Source: Solidesulfovibrio sp.
Lineage (GTDB): Bacteria > Desulfobacterota > Desulfovibrionia > Desulfovibrionales > Desulfovibrionaceae
DNA length: 64,000 nucleotides
Assembly: GCF_038562415.1 (NCBI RefSeq)
Contig: NZ_JBCFBA010000024.1
Span: forward strand, 1 to 64,000
Direction of reading: 5' to 3'
How positions within the stretch are numbered: position 1 is the stretch's first letter; each line of letters starts with the position of its first letter. Positions 1 through 8,387 of this stretch are shown here, piece after piece. Under the pieces are notes generated by a model that worked only from the letters and a program-made list of their open reading frames with translations, made no database searches and had not been told where the DNA came from. Both the position numbers and the translations under genes were made by a program.

Positions 1-21
1 GCGTGACGCCCCCCGGCGGGT

Positions 22-83
22 GCAGGGCAGCGCCCTGCCGGGGTCTGGGGCAGCGCCCCAGCGGGGTTCGGGGCAGCGCCCCG
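22..83. repeat. Triple GGGCAGCGCCC palindromes
   Basis: Three perfect palindromes with the shared core GGGCAGCGCCC lie at 22-38, 46-60 and 69-83, about 23-24 bases apart and joined by GGGGTCT / GCGGGGTTC linkers. They sit just past the stop of the minus-strand MFS gene, so they could act as a REP-like terminator or RNA-stabilising element. I believe such GC-rich intergenic palindromes are common in Desulfovibrio-type genomes; that is recall, not something shown here. Confidence 0.6.
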
Positions 84-118
84 ACCTTCCCCGTCTCCTT
101 CCCCGTCCGCGTCTCCCG

Positions 119-1324
119 CTACGACGCCGATGCCTTGGGTGCCGGCAGGCGGATGCACTGGGTGAAGGCCAGCGAAGCCACGCCCAGGCCCACGCCGATG
201 AAAAACGGGATCTTGTAGTCCACCATCCACAGCAGGCCCCCGACCACGGGCACGACGATGGCGGCGATGTGGTTGATGGTAAAGCCCATGGCCATGCCCG
301 AGGCCATGTCTTCCGGGGCGGCGATCTTCTGGTAGTAGGTGCGCACGCCCACGTTGAAGTTGAACAGCAGGTAGTCGAGGACGAACATGATGCCGGCCAC
401 GATGTGGGAGTCGGTGTAGGCGTAGGTCAGGAAGACGAGGATCATGCCGGCGTATTCGATGGACAGCAACTGGCGTTCGCCGAAGCGGTTGATGGCCCGG
501 CCGATCATGGGGTTGAGGAAGTAGTTGATGGCGTTGTTGATGACAAAAAGGATGGTGACGGACTGGATGGAGTAGTCGAACTTTTTGACCAGCAGGTAGA
601 CGGCGAAGACGATGAAGATCTGGCGGCGCGAGCCTTCCAGGAAGGTGAGCAGATAGTAGAGCCAGTAGCGCCGGCGCAGGTACATCTTCTTTTTCTGGGG
701 CGCCACCTCCGTCTCGCAGGGCTTCTTGAGCAGGCCCCAGACGCCGACCAGCCCGACCAGCGCCCCGACCAGGGCGAAGATGCCGGTGTAGCCCATGGCG
801 TCGGCCAGGAAATAGATGAGCACGCCCACGGCGATGTTGGCCAGGGCGGCCACGGCCCGGATGCGCGAGAGCACCACCGGGGCCTCGAAGGTGTTGAAGT
901 GCTGGAGGGTCAGCGACTGGTTGAGGGGCTCGTAGTAGTGGAAGCCCGTGGACATGATCAGCGTGGTGGCGGTCAGGCCCCAGAAGCTCGGGAAGTAGCC
1001 CGTGGCGCAAAGACCCAGCCCCAGGACCAGGATGGACAGGGAGGCGGCGCGCTGTTCGGTGAACACGAGCAGGACGTAGATGACGAGCATGGACAGAAAG
1101 CCCGGCACCTCGCGGATGGACTGGATGAAGCCGATGGCGTCGGCGCCGAGGTGGGCCGATTCCACGGCGAAGTTGTTGATGAGCGTCTGCCAGGCCTGGA
1201 TGCCGGCGTTGGAGGCGATGGTGGACACGAGCAGAAACAGCAGAATGTCGGCCCGGCCCGAGGCGCGAAGGGCGCACCGGGTGAGCCCGTATTCCGGCCG
1301 GGCCGGATCGAGGTGGGCTTTCAC
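119..1324 (-). CDS. MFS-type membrane transporter
   Basis: A 401-residue polytopic inner-membrane protein with roughly twelve hydrophobic segments and short charged loops, the usual size for a major facilitator superfamily member. A loop near the middle (GRAINRFGER) resembles the conserved MFS cytoplasmic loop. The GTG start at 1324 overlaps the TGA stop of the upstream asparagine-synthetase-like gene (GTGA), which argues for translational coupling and against the much longer open frame that continues upstream. It is the last gene of a glycosyltransferase - amidotransferase - transporter operon, so it may export or import a compound made by that operon. The substrate cannot be read from the sequence. 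Confidence 0.8.
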   Translation of the reverse strand: MKAHLDPARPEYGLTRCALRASGRADILLFLLVSTIASNAGIQAWQTLINNFAVESAHLGADAIGFIQSIREVPGFLSMLVIYVLLVFTEQRAASLSILVLGLGLCATGYFPSFWGLTATTLIMSTGFHYYEPLNQSLTLQHFNTFEAPVVLSRIRAVAALANIAVGVLIYFLADAMGYTGIFALVGALVGLVGVWGLLKKPCETEVAPQKKKMYLRRRYWLYYLLTFLEGSRRQIFIVFAVYLLVKKFDYSIQSVTILFVINNAINYFLNPMIGRAINRFGERQLLSIEYAGMILVFLTYAYTDSHIVAGIMFVLDYLLFNFNVGVRTYYQKIAAPEDMASGMAMGFTINHIAAIVVPVVGGLLWMVDYKIPFFIGVGLGVASLAFTQCIRLPAPKASAS

Positions 1325-3231
1325 GGAATGAGACTCGGTTTGTGGTGGGCAAGCCACAGTTGCAGGACGAGCAGCGTCCAGAGTTTCTTGCGGTGGTCGG
1401 CCGTGCCCGAGGCATGCTCGGCCACGAGCCGCCCGACTTCCTTGGGGTCGAAGACACCCTGCTCGCGCAGGTACTTTTCGCCGAGCAGCGCGTCCACCTG
1501 GGGCCGCAGCTGGCCGCGCAGCCACGAGGCCACGGGGATGAGGAAGCCGCGCTTGCCCCGGCCGAGGATTTCCTTGGGCAAGAGATCCGCCACGGCCTTC
1601 CTGAGCAGGTACTTGCGCCTGGCCCCGCGCAGCTTGTAGCGCGCGGGCAGCCGGCAGACGAACTCGGCCAGGTCCCGGTCGAGAAACGGCGCCCGGGCCT
1701 CCAGGGAATGCATCATGGAGCAGCGGTCGACCTTCACCAGGATGTAGTCGAGCATGTACTGCCGGGCGAAGACGTAGCCCACCCGGGCCAGGGGATCGCC
1801 GGCCGGGAAGCCTTCGAAGAGTTCCCGGGTGGGGGCGAACAGGCCCTGGGGCGAAAGGAGCTGCGGCACCGGCCGTTGCCAGAGGTTGGCCTGGGCCTCG
1901 GCCGTGAAGGCCGACAGCCAGGTCTGCACGCGCAGCCACTGCGGTGCCGTGGCCCCGGCCAGGAAGGTGTCGGCCACGAACCGGGGGTTCACGTAGCCGG
2001 CCGAGTGGGGCAGCAGCCGGGCCAGGGGCTCGATGACCCGGCGGCGGGCGAAGGCCGGCAGCTTGTCGTAGGCCGCGGCCAGGGTGAAGGCCGGGAAGTA
2101 TTCGTAACCGTAAAACAGTTCGTCCGGGCCGTCGCCGCCCAGGGCCACGGTGACGTTTTCGCGGGTCACCTGGGACAGCAGGTAGGTCGGCACGATGGAC
2201 GGATCGGCCATGGGCTCGTCGAAACGGGCGACGATTTCGGGCAAAAGCGCGCCGCAGGCGTCGGCCGAGAGGATGCGCTCGTGGTGGTCCGTGGCGAAAC
2301 GGCCGGCGACCAGGCGGGCGTAGCGCGACTCGTCGTAGGAGGCCTCGGAAAAGCCGATGCTGAAGGTTTTTATCCGGCTGACCATGCCGGCCGTGAGCGC
2401 CGCCACGGTGGAGGAGTCGATGCCGCCGGACAAAAACACCCCCAGCGGCACGTCGGCCATGAGCCGGCGCTTGACGGACTGGGCCAAAAGCAGGCGCAGC
2501 TCGGCGCACAGGTCCTCTTCCGAGGCCTTGGGCTCAGGTCCGGGCAGGGGCATGTCCCAGTAGGGGGCGGTCGTGAGCTGCCCGTCGCGCCACAGCAGGC
2601 TGTGGCCGGGGCGCAGCTTGAAGACGTCCTTGTAGATCGTCTCGGGCGTGGGCAGGTACTCGTAGGCGGCAAAGCGCATCAGCGCGGAAACCGGCGTCTC
2701 CAGGCGCAGAAACGGCAGCTTCTCGAAGGCCGTCAGTTCCGAGGCGAAGGCGAAGACGCCGTTTTGGACCGTGTAATAGAAGGGCTTTTTGCCGAAGCGG
2801 TCCCGGGCGGCGAACAGCGTCCGGCTGGCCTTGTCCCACAGGGCGAAGGCGAACATGCCTTCCAGGGCGTCGAGGCCGGCCGGGCCGTCGAGCAGCCAGG
2901 CGGCCAGGATGGCCTCGGTGTCGGAGTGGGTGCGGAACCTAAATCCCCGGGCGGCGTAGCGGGCCTTGAGCTCGCGGTAGTTGTAGATCTCGCCGTTAAA
3001 CGTGACCACGGCCCGGCCGTCCGCGTCCTCCATGGGCTGGGAGCCGGCGGCCAGGTCGATGATGGACAGGCGGCGGTGCCCCAGGGCGCAGGGGCCTTCG
3101 AGGAGACGCCCCTCGCCGTCCGGGCCACGGTGGCTGAGGGCGCCGGTGGCGGCACTGAGCCAGGCCAGGCGCTCGGCTTCGGGCGGGAGGGCGTCCCGGC
3201 CCGGCCAGACGAAACCGGCGATGCCGCACAT
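1321..3231 (-). CDS. asnB: Asparagine synthetase-like amidotransferase
   Basis: A 636-residue class II glutamine amidotransferase fused to an asparagine synthetase domain. The mature catalytic cysteine is Cys2 (MCGIAGF), followed by the glutaminase fold to about residue 200. The synthetase half has the pyrophosphate loop SGGIDSS in the segment LGVFLSGGIDSSTV. Canonical enzymes make asparagine from aspartate, glutamine and ATP. Here the gene sits between a GT4 glycosyltransferase (one base apart upstream) and a transporter (overlapping downstream), so it may instead amidate a sugar or glycan precursor, as AsnB-like proteins in polysaccharide clusters are proposed to do. Length is slightly above that of AsnB of E. 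coli (about 554) and matches the longer polysaccharide-associated group. Confidence 0.88.
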   Translation of the reverse strand: MCGIAGFVWPGRDALPPEAERLAWLSAATGALSHRGPDGEGRLLEGPCALGHRRLSIIDLAAGSQPMEDADGRAVVTFNGEIYNYRELKARYAARGFRFRTHSDTEAILAAWLLDGPAGLDALEGMFAFALWDKASRTLFAARDRFGKKPFYYTVQNGVFAFASELTAFEKLPFLRLETPVSALMRFAAYEYLPTPETIYKDVFKLRPGHSLLWRDGQLTTAPYWDMPLPGPEPKASEEDLCAELRLLLAQSVKRRLMADVPLGVFLSGGIDSSTVAALTAGMVSRIKTFSIGFSEASYDESRYARLVAGRFATDHHERILSADACGALLPEIVARFDEPMADPSIVPTYLLSQVTRENVTVALGGDGPDELFYGYEYFPAFTLAAAYDKLPAFARRRVIEPLARLLPHSAGYVNPRFVADTFLAGATAPQWLRVQTWLSAFTAEAQANLWQRPVPQLLSPQGLFAPTRELFEGFPAGDPLARVGYVFARQYMLDYILVKVDRCSMMHSLEARAPFLDRDLAEFVCRLPARYKLRGARRKYLLRKAVADLLPKEILGRGKRGFLIPVASWLRGQLRPQVDALLGEKYLREQGVFDPKEVGRLVAEHASGTADHRKKLWTLLVLQLWLAHHKPSLIP

Positions 3232-3232
3232 G

Positions 3233-4471
3233 TCAGCGCCCGCCCTTGGCCGTGGCGTCGGCGAAAAATTCGAGGATGGACCGGGTGTTGGCCTCGGGGT
3301 CGAACATGGCGGCCACGCGCGCCTTGCCGGCTTCGGCCATGGCCACGGCCCGGTCGCGGTCCCCGGCCAGGTCCATGATGGCGTCGGCCAGGGCCTCGGG
3401 GTCGCGCTGGCGCACGAGGCGCCCCGTCAGGCCGTCTTCCACCACTTCGGGAATGCCGCAGACGTCGGTTGCCACCACGGGGATGCCGTGGGCCAGGGCC
3501 TCCATGATGACGTTGGGAATGCCGTCGCGGTCGCCCGAGGGGTGGACCACGCTTGGCATGACGAAGATGTCGCTTGCGGCGTAAAGTTCGGCCATGCGGT
3601 CGTGGCTGACGAAGCCGGGCAGAAAGACCCGGGCCCGCAGGCCGTGGATGCGCACCCGGCGGCGGATGACGGCCGTGGGCCAGGGCAGGCCGGCGCCGAC
3701 CAGGGTGAGCTGGAAGGGAACGCCCCGCCGCGACAGGATGGCGCAGGCGTCGATGAGCACGTCGAAGCCCTTGGTGCGGCAAAAACGCCCCACGGCCAGG
3801 AGGCGATAGGGCGGCTCCATGTGGACCGGGGAGCGGCTTTTGCCGGAAAGCGTCAGGCTGTTGTAGATCTGGCGGATCTTGCCGGCATCGGCCGGGGAGA
3901 TGTCGCGCAGGTAGGCGATGTTGGCCTTGTTGTTGGTGTGGATGGCCACGGCCGCGCGCATCTTGTCGGGCAGCGCCCCGTCCTGGGGATAGATGTCGCC
4001 GGCCCGGGCGGAAAAGGAAAAGGGGATGCCGGACAGGCGCGAGGCCACCCAGGCGGCCGTGGCCGGGCCGTTGGCCCAGCCGGCGTGAATGTGGCGGATG
4101 CCGTCGTCCAGGAACCGGCGGGCCAGGCTGAAGCCGGCGCACATGGCCCAGACGTTCTCGCCGGCCACCTCCAGGCAGCTCCAGCGCCGCCAGGGAATGC
4201 CGGCCAGGATGCGGGCGGTCTCCACCGGACGGCGTATCGCCCACCAGGCCATGTCGGCCAGGATGCGCGGGACGGCGCCCAGGCCCAGGCGGGCCACGCC
4301 GGGTGAAACGCGGCGCATGGGCGGCGAAAGGTGCTTGGCCGCCTCGCCGTAGAGGGTGTGGACGGCCAGCGGCATGCCGGCGGCCTTGGCGTTTTCCACT
4401 TCCCGAAAGATGAACGTCTCCGAGGGCAGCGGATACCACAACAGGATGTAAGCGGTCTTGGGAAGGCTCAA
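3233..4471 (-). CDS. GT4 family glycosyltransferase
   Basis: A glycosyltransferase of the GT-B fold, family 4. The N-terminus reads KTAYILLWYPLPSETF, a common opening of exopolysaccharide GT4 enzymes, and the C-terminal half has the donor-binding EX7E region (GIPNVIMEALAHGIPVV, then EVVEDGLTG). It probably adds a nucleotide-sugar-derived residue to a lipid-linked or small-molecule acceptor at the inner face of the membrane. I chose the TTG at 4471, which has AGGCGAG eight bases upstream and puts the first beta-strand right after the start (412 residues). A TTG at 4573 would add 34 residues that do not look like the family. It is the first gene of the minus-strand operon with asnB and the transporter. 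Confidence 0.85.
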   Translation of the reverse strand: MSLPKTAYILLWYPLPSETFIFREVENAKAAGMPLAVHTLYGEAAKHLSPPMRRVSPGVARLGLGAVPRILADMAWWAIRRPVETARILAGIPWRRWSCLEVAGENVWAMCAGFSLARRFLDDGIRHIHAGWANGPATAAWVASRLSGIPFSFSARAGDIYPQDGALPDKMRAAVAIHTNNKANIAYLRDISPADAGKIRQIYNSLTLSGKSRSPVHMEPPYRLLAVGRFCRTKGFDVLIDACAILSRRGVPFQLTLVGAGLPWPTAVIRRRVRIHGLRARVFLPGFVSHDRMAELYAASDIFVMPSVVHPSGDRDGIPNVIMEALAHGIPVVATDVCGIPEVVEDGLTGRLVRQRDPEALADAIMDLAGDRDRAVAMAEAGKARVAAMFDPEANTRSILEFFADATAKGGR

Positions 4472-4701
4472 ATCGTTTGCTCGCCTGATGAGGGCTTGGC
4501 TAATGGGGGCACCGGCGGCTATGTAGTCCAGGGGACGGCGGGCTGTAAAGTCGGGAACGGACTTTCGGGGCAAACAGCTTGCGCCCCGGGCGCCTTGCGG
4601 CTAAGCATAGGGTTGGGAGATGCCGCGCGCGGCGGTCCCGAGCCGGCGACTGGGGCGGGGTGGATTTTCGGGATCAACGCAAGCGGTCATTCGAGGACGC
4701 C

Positions 4702-5664
4702 ATGGCGCAGACCAACATTCTCCTGGAGACAGGGACCAACGAGCTTGAGATCATCGAATTCTACATCGATGAGGCGACCGAACCGGGGGTCAAGCCGTAC
4801 CGGGCGCATTACGGCGTCAACGTGGCCAAGGTGCTGGAGATCATCCGCCTGCCCAAGGTGACGGGCATGCCGCAGACGCCGCACCCGTGCGTCATCGGCA
4901 CCTTCAACCTGCGCTCCCGGGTCATTCCGCTGATTGACCTCAGCCTGTGGCTGGGCAAGCCCATGGCCCGCGACGAGAACACCAAGGTCATCGTCTCGGA
5001 ATTCAACAAGGTCATCAACGCCTTCATGGTGTCGGGCGTCACGCGCATCCACCGCCTGAGTTGGGCCGAGGTCGAGCCGCCCTCGGGCTTCGTGGCCTCG
5101 TTCGCGGCCAACAATTTCACGGGCGTGGTGAAATTTTCCGACCGCATCGTGCTCCTGCTCGACATGGAGCAGATCATCTGGGACCTCAATCCCGCCCTGG
5201 CCATGAAGACCCAGCGGGAAGCGGCCGCGGCGGCCATCCCCGAGCCCGATCGCTCCGCCTACAAGACGCTCGTGGTCGACGACTCCAATTCCATCCGGCG
5301 GCTTATCGCCACGTACCTGGAAAAGGACGGCTTCGAGGTCATGCAGGACATCAACGGGCAAAACGCCTGGGAACGCCTGCTGGCCTGGAAGGAAGAGGCG
5401 GTCAAGGGCGGGCGGGCGCTGTCGGACAACGTGAATCTTGTCGTGACCGACATCGAAATGCCGTCCATGGACGGCCATACGCTGTGCAAGAACATCAAGG
5501 ACGACCCGGTGCTCAAAAGCCTGCCGGTGGTGCTTTTTTCGTCGCTTATCAACGAGCAGCTCTACCACAAGGGGCTTTCGGTGGGGGCCGACGACCAGGT
5601 CACCAAACCCGAGGTCGGCACCCTGGCCGAGCGGGCGCGCAAGCTTATCGAGGAGCGCCGGTAG
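4702..5664 (+). CDS. cheV: Chemotaxis protein CheV
   Basis: A 320-residue CheW-receiver fusion. Residues 1-160 form a CheW-like scaffold domain (RAHYGVNVAKVLEII near the start), which docks CheA and chemoreceptors. Residues 187-315 form a receiver domain with the acidic pair in VVDDSNS, the phospho-acceptor Asp250 in VVTDIEMP and the conserved Lys302 in VTKPE. CheV proteins couple receptors to CheA and adjust signalling through receiver phosphorylation. The ATG at 4702 follows a GAGGA ribosome-binding site. The longer frame from 4579 lacks family similarity. It is divergent from the GT4 operon and followed by a PilZ gene. No chemotaxis operon partner lies beside it, which is common for CheV. 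Confidence 0.93.
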   Translation: MAQTNILLETGTNELEIIEFYIDEATEPGVKPYRAHYGVNVAKVLEIIRLPKVTGMPQTPHPCVIGTFNLRSRVIPLIDLSLWLGKPMARDENTKVIVSEFNKVINAFMVSGVTRIHRLSWAEVEPPSGFVASFAANNFTGVVKFSDRIVLLLDMEQIIWDLNPALAMKTQREAAAAAIPEPDRSAYKTLVVDDSNSIRRLIATYLEKDGFEVMQDINGQNAWERLLAWKEEAVKGGRALSDNVNLVVTDIEMPSMDGHTLCKNIKDDPVLKSLPVVLFSSLINEQLYHKGLSVGADDQVTKPEVGTLAERARKLIEERR

Positions 5665-5784
5665 TCCGCGCGTCGCGGCGTTTGGGGCGTTCCCCGCGTC
5701 CCGACGCCTCGAGCGGAATGTGTTGTCCGGGCGGCATACGGGTCGTCAGTCCGCAAACCCAGGCGCGAAACGGGACGTTTTTTC

Positions 5785-6489
5785 ATGCGCATGCTGCTTG
5801 TGGTCCGCGACGGTCGGGCCAGGGACCGGTTCATCGAGGAATTGGCGGCGCTCGGGGCCGACTGCGACGTGGCCGGGACCTCGGAAGAGCTGCTGGCCGC
5901 CACCCGCCACGCCCGGTACAACGGCGTGCTTTTCGACGTGCCGACGCTTATCCGCACCAGGGAACTGGACCGGCGGCTGCTGCAATCGTTGGCGGAAATC
6001 TACCCTTCGGTGCGCCTGAAGCACGATCCGGCCACGGATGCCATCTACGCCCTGGGGACCGAGGCCGGGCCGGGCAGCCGCGACGGGTTGTCGGTGTTCG
6101 TGGCCGCCTGCCGCGATTTTCTGCCTCGGGGGCTGCGTCGCGGGGAGCGGGTGGACGCGCACCTGCCGGCGGTCTTGTGGCGCGCGCCGCCGGACGGCGG
6201 CGCGGGCGGCGAGAAAACCTGCACGCTGAATATTTCCTATCTGGGCTGCTTTGTGTTCACGGCGTCGTGCTGGAGCATGAGCGAACCGGCCTGGATCGTG
6301 TTTCCGGATGTGACGGCCGAGGCGGCACGGGTGCGGGTGGCCTGGTACGAGCCGTGGGGGGCGCGTCGGGCGGTGCCCGGGGTTGGCCTGGCCTTTCTGG
6401 ACATTCCGGAGGCATTGTACGGGGAACTCAAGCTCCTGGGCTGCGAGCCGGTGGATTTCGAGGTTGCCAGGTCGGCCAAAGGTCTTTAG
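5785..6489 (+). CDS. PilZ-domain protein
   Basis: A 234-residue cytoplasmic protein. The N-terminal 100 residues begin MRMLLVVRDGRAR and look like a degenerate receiver or nucleotide-binding fold without an obvious phospho-acceptor pattern. The C-terminal part has the features of a c-di-GMP-binding PilZ domain: an arginine cluster (LRRGERVDAHLP) followed by a beta-strand motif NISYLGCFV, which corresponds to the family's (D/N)xSxxG. PilZ proteins relay c-di-GMP levels to motility, secretion or polysaccharide synthesis, and this would suit the polysaccharide genes nearby. The gene stands alone between cheV and tRNA-Ser. The PilZ call rests on two short motifs. Confidence 0.7.
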   Translation: MRMLLVVRDGRARDRFIEELAALGADCDVAGTSEELLAATRHARYNGVLFDVPTLIRTRELDRRLLQSLAEIYPSVRLKHDPATDAIYALGTEAGPGSRDGLSVFVAACRDFLPRGLRRGERVDAHLPAVLWRAPPDGGAGGEKTCTLNISYLGCFVFTASCWSMSEPAWIVFPDVTAEAARVRVAWYEPWGARRAVPGVGLAFLDIPEALYGELKLLGCEPVDFEVARSAKGL

Positions 6490-6503
6490 GTAGCGCCTTG
6501 CGT

Positions 6504-6593
6504 GGAGGGATGGCCGAGCGGTTTAAGGCGGTGGTCTTGAAAACCATTGACGGGGCGACCCGTCCGGGGGTTCGAATCCCTCTCCCTCCGCCA
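6504..6593 (+). tRNA. tRNA-Ser (anticodon TGA)
   Basis: A 90-base tRNA with a seven-base acceptor stem (GGAGGGA at 6504-6510 with TCCCTCC at 6583-6589), an encoded CCA end (6591-6593), a TTCGAAT T-loop and a long class-II variable arm. The anticodon loop CTTGAAA gives anticodon TGA at 6538-6540, so it reads UCA-type serine codons. It is immediately followed by a P4-type integrase region and its 3' end appears to be the attachment site of the element. Confidence 0.96.
6579..6593 (+). other. Candidate attL core (tRNA 3' end)
   Basis: The last 15 bases of tRNA-Ser, CCTCTCCCTCCGCCA, recur with one base missing as CCTCTCCCCCGCCA at 17821-17834. With a few bases added upstream, 17 of 21 aligned positions match. 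This is the expected position of an att core for an integrase beside a tRNA. The imperfect match lowers confidence. Confidence 0.55.
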
Positions 6594-6695
6594 AATCTTA
6601 GTCCAACCAAGTCCGATTCAATCCAAAAAATCAAGAAAATCAGCACGAATCCGGCGAAACATGGTCCGGACTCGTCCACTTTGGTCCATTGACAT

Positions 6696-6790
6696 CCGGA
6701 CAACTCACCGGATAACAAACCGGACAGCAAATCGAGCGACCGGACAACAGCCGGGCCCGCTCCCTTGCTGGAACACGGGAGGTTATCCGG
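6696..6790. repeat. Left arm-type repeats CCGGAYAAC
   Basis: CCGGACAAC at 6696-6704, CCGGATAAC at 6708-6716, CCGGACAGC at 6720-6728 and CCGGACAAC at 6740-6748, plus an inverted GTTATCCGG at 6782-6790 just before the integrase start. The first three copies are spaced exactly 12 bases apart. The same motif, also with a 12-base period, recurs at 17739-17759 near the other end. This is the expected arrangement of integrase arm-binding sites just inside the att cores. Confidence 0.7.
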
Positions 6791-6791
6791 T

Positions 6792-8009
6792 ATGCCCCTT
6801 ACCGATGCTGCCGTAAGAAACGCCAAGGCCATGGACAAGACCTTGCGGCTCAAGGATGAGCGCGGCTTGTATTTGGAGGTAAGCCCCAAAGGCGGAAAAT
6901 GGTGGCGGCTGCGATACTGGCTTGCCAGCAAGGAAAACCGCCTCTCCCTTGGCGTCTATCCTGACGTGTCCCTCAAGGAGGCCAGGGAGCGCCGCGACGA
7001 AGCGCGAAAGCTCATCGCCAAGGGCATCGATCCGAGCGCGGCCAGGAAAGAAGAAAAAGCCGAAGCCGCCGCCGAGGCCCTTACATTCGAGCATGTGGCC
7101 CGGGAGTGGTACGAACGCTTTAAGCCCAAGTGGTCGCCCTCCCACTCCCTGGATGTGATCCAGCGGCTTGAAAAGAACGTCTTCCCTTCTCTTGGCCCCC
7201 TCTCCATCCGCGACATTACCGCCCCCGAACTGTTGACCGCCGTCCGGCTCATTGAAGGACGGGGCGCAGTCAAAAGCGCACGTCGCGTCTTGCAAATGTG
7301 CGGACAAGTCTTCCGCTATGCAGTCGCCACGGGACAGGCGGACCGGGACATTGCCGCCGACCTGCGGGGATCATTGCCGCCAGCTAGGGAGAAACACCAC
7401 GCCAGCATCACCGACCCCAAAGGGGTGGCACAACTGCTGCGCGCGATAGACGGCTATCAGGGCTCTTTTGTGGCACTGTGCGCGTTGCGGATCGCCCCGC
7501 TTGTCTTTGTCCGCCCTGGCGAACTGCGTCATGCCGAGTGGTCGGAAATCGACCTCGACAAGGCCGAATGGCGCATCCCTGCCGAGAAAATGAAAATGCG
7601 GGAGCAACACATCGTGCCCCTTTCCCGGCAAGCAGTCGCCATCCTGCGGGAACTGCATCCCCTGACCGGAGTCGGGCGCTACGTGTTCCCATCAATCCGG
7701 ACCTCGGCGCGCCCCATGTCCGAGAACACCGTTTTGGCCGCGCTGCGCCGCATGGGCTACACTAAAGACGAAATGACCGGTCATGGCTTCCGCTCTATGG
7801 CCTCTACCCTACTCAATGAGCAGGGGTGGAACCGGGATGCAATCGAGCGCCAGCTTGCCCATGGGGAGAGAAACGCAGTCCGTGCGGCCTATAATTTCGC
7901 TGAGCATCTTCCCGAGCGCCGCCGTATGATGCAGGCGTGGAGCGACTACTTGGACACGCTCAAGGCCGGGGCAAAGGTGACGCCGATCCATGCCACGGCA
8001 GGCGACTAG
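6792..8009 (+). CDS. int: P4-type tyrosine integrase
   Basis: A 405-residue tyrosine recombinase that would integrate and excise the element at tRNA-Ser. The N-terminus (PLTDAAVRNAK, then LYLEVSPKGGKWWRLRY) is the DUF4102 arm-binding domain of P4-like integrases. A SAM-like core-binding domain and a C-terminal catalytic domain follow. Catalytic residues visible are Arg246 (PGELRHAEW), His331 and Arg334 (HGFRSM), His357 (LAHGE) and the nucleophile Tyr367 (RAAYN). All are present, so it should be active. The ATG at 6792 has GGAGG upstream and overlaps the end of the inverted CCGGATAAC copy, which would allow the integrase to repress its own gene, as in P4. Confidence 0.95.
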   Translation: MPLTDAAVRNAKAMDKTLRLKDERGLYLEVSPKGGKWWRLRYWLASKENRLSLGVYPDVSLKEARERRDEARKLIAKGIDPSAARKEEKAEAAAEALTFEHVAREWYERFKPKWSPSHSLDVIQRLEKNVFPSLGPLSIRDITAPELLTAVRLIEGRGAVKSARRVLQMCGQVFRYAVATGQADRDIAADLRGSLPPAREKHHASITDPKGVAQLLRAIDGYQGSFVALCALRIAPLVFVRPGELRHAEWSEIDLDKAEWRIPAEKMKMREQHIVPLSRQAVAILRELHPLTGVGRYVFPSIRTSARPMSENTVLAALRRMGYTKDEMTGHGFRSMASTLLNEQGWNRDAIERQLAHGERNAVRAAYNFAEHLPERRRMMQAWSDYLDTLKAGAKVTPIHATAGD

Positions 8010-8019
8010 GGGAGATGCC

Positions 8020-8229
8020 ATGGCCTACACGGAATCCGACCATAAGCGGCAAGGGACGCGCCGGGCGCGCTGCGCCTCATGCAAATGGTGGTTCGCCAGC
8101 ACATGCCGCAAGCGCTCTCCGTGGATTGTTGCCGGGCAAGTAGCCGGCGGCCAGGGCTTCGACGGGATATGGCCCCATACCCCTTCCGATTCATGGTGCG
8201 GCGATTTTGCTTTCGGCCAGGAAACTTGA
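8020..8229 (+). CDS. Small cysteine-rich protein
   Basis: A 69-residue protein not recognised. It has a CxxC pair (CASCKWW), two further cysteines (TCRK and WCGDF) and several Trp and Arg residues, so it may fold round a zinc ion. The start ATG at 8020 has GGGGAGATGCC upstream and lies ten bases after the integrase stop, so the two genes are probably co-transcribed. Small zinc-ribbon proteins beside satellite integrases may be excision factors or DNA-binding accessory proteins, but nothing here shows that. Confidence 0.55.
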   Translation: MAYTESDHKRQGTRRARCASCKWWFASTCRKRSPWIVAGQVAGGQGFDGIWPHTPSDSWCGDFAFGQET

Positions 8230-8387
8230 TCCCTTGCCCTGGTGACAGGTGCAGAGCCAAACGAGCAATTGCGGGCGTAAACGATACTTCCAGGGCCTAG
8301 CCGGGGCCTCATGAACCCTGGCGAAAAGCCGCGTCCCTGGCGGCCGGCCCTGGTTTAATACAGGGAGGTAAGCCGAGGGGGCTTAGT

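Noticed and set aside
1325-2509. An N-terminal extension of the MFS transporter frame
   Set aside because: It is antisense-like Arg/Pro/Gly-rich sequence lying within asnB in another frame. The GTG at 1324 gives the normal length and a coupling overlap.
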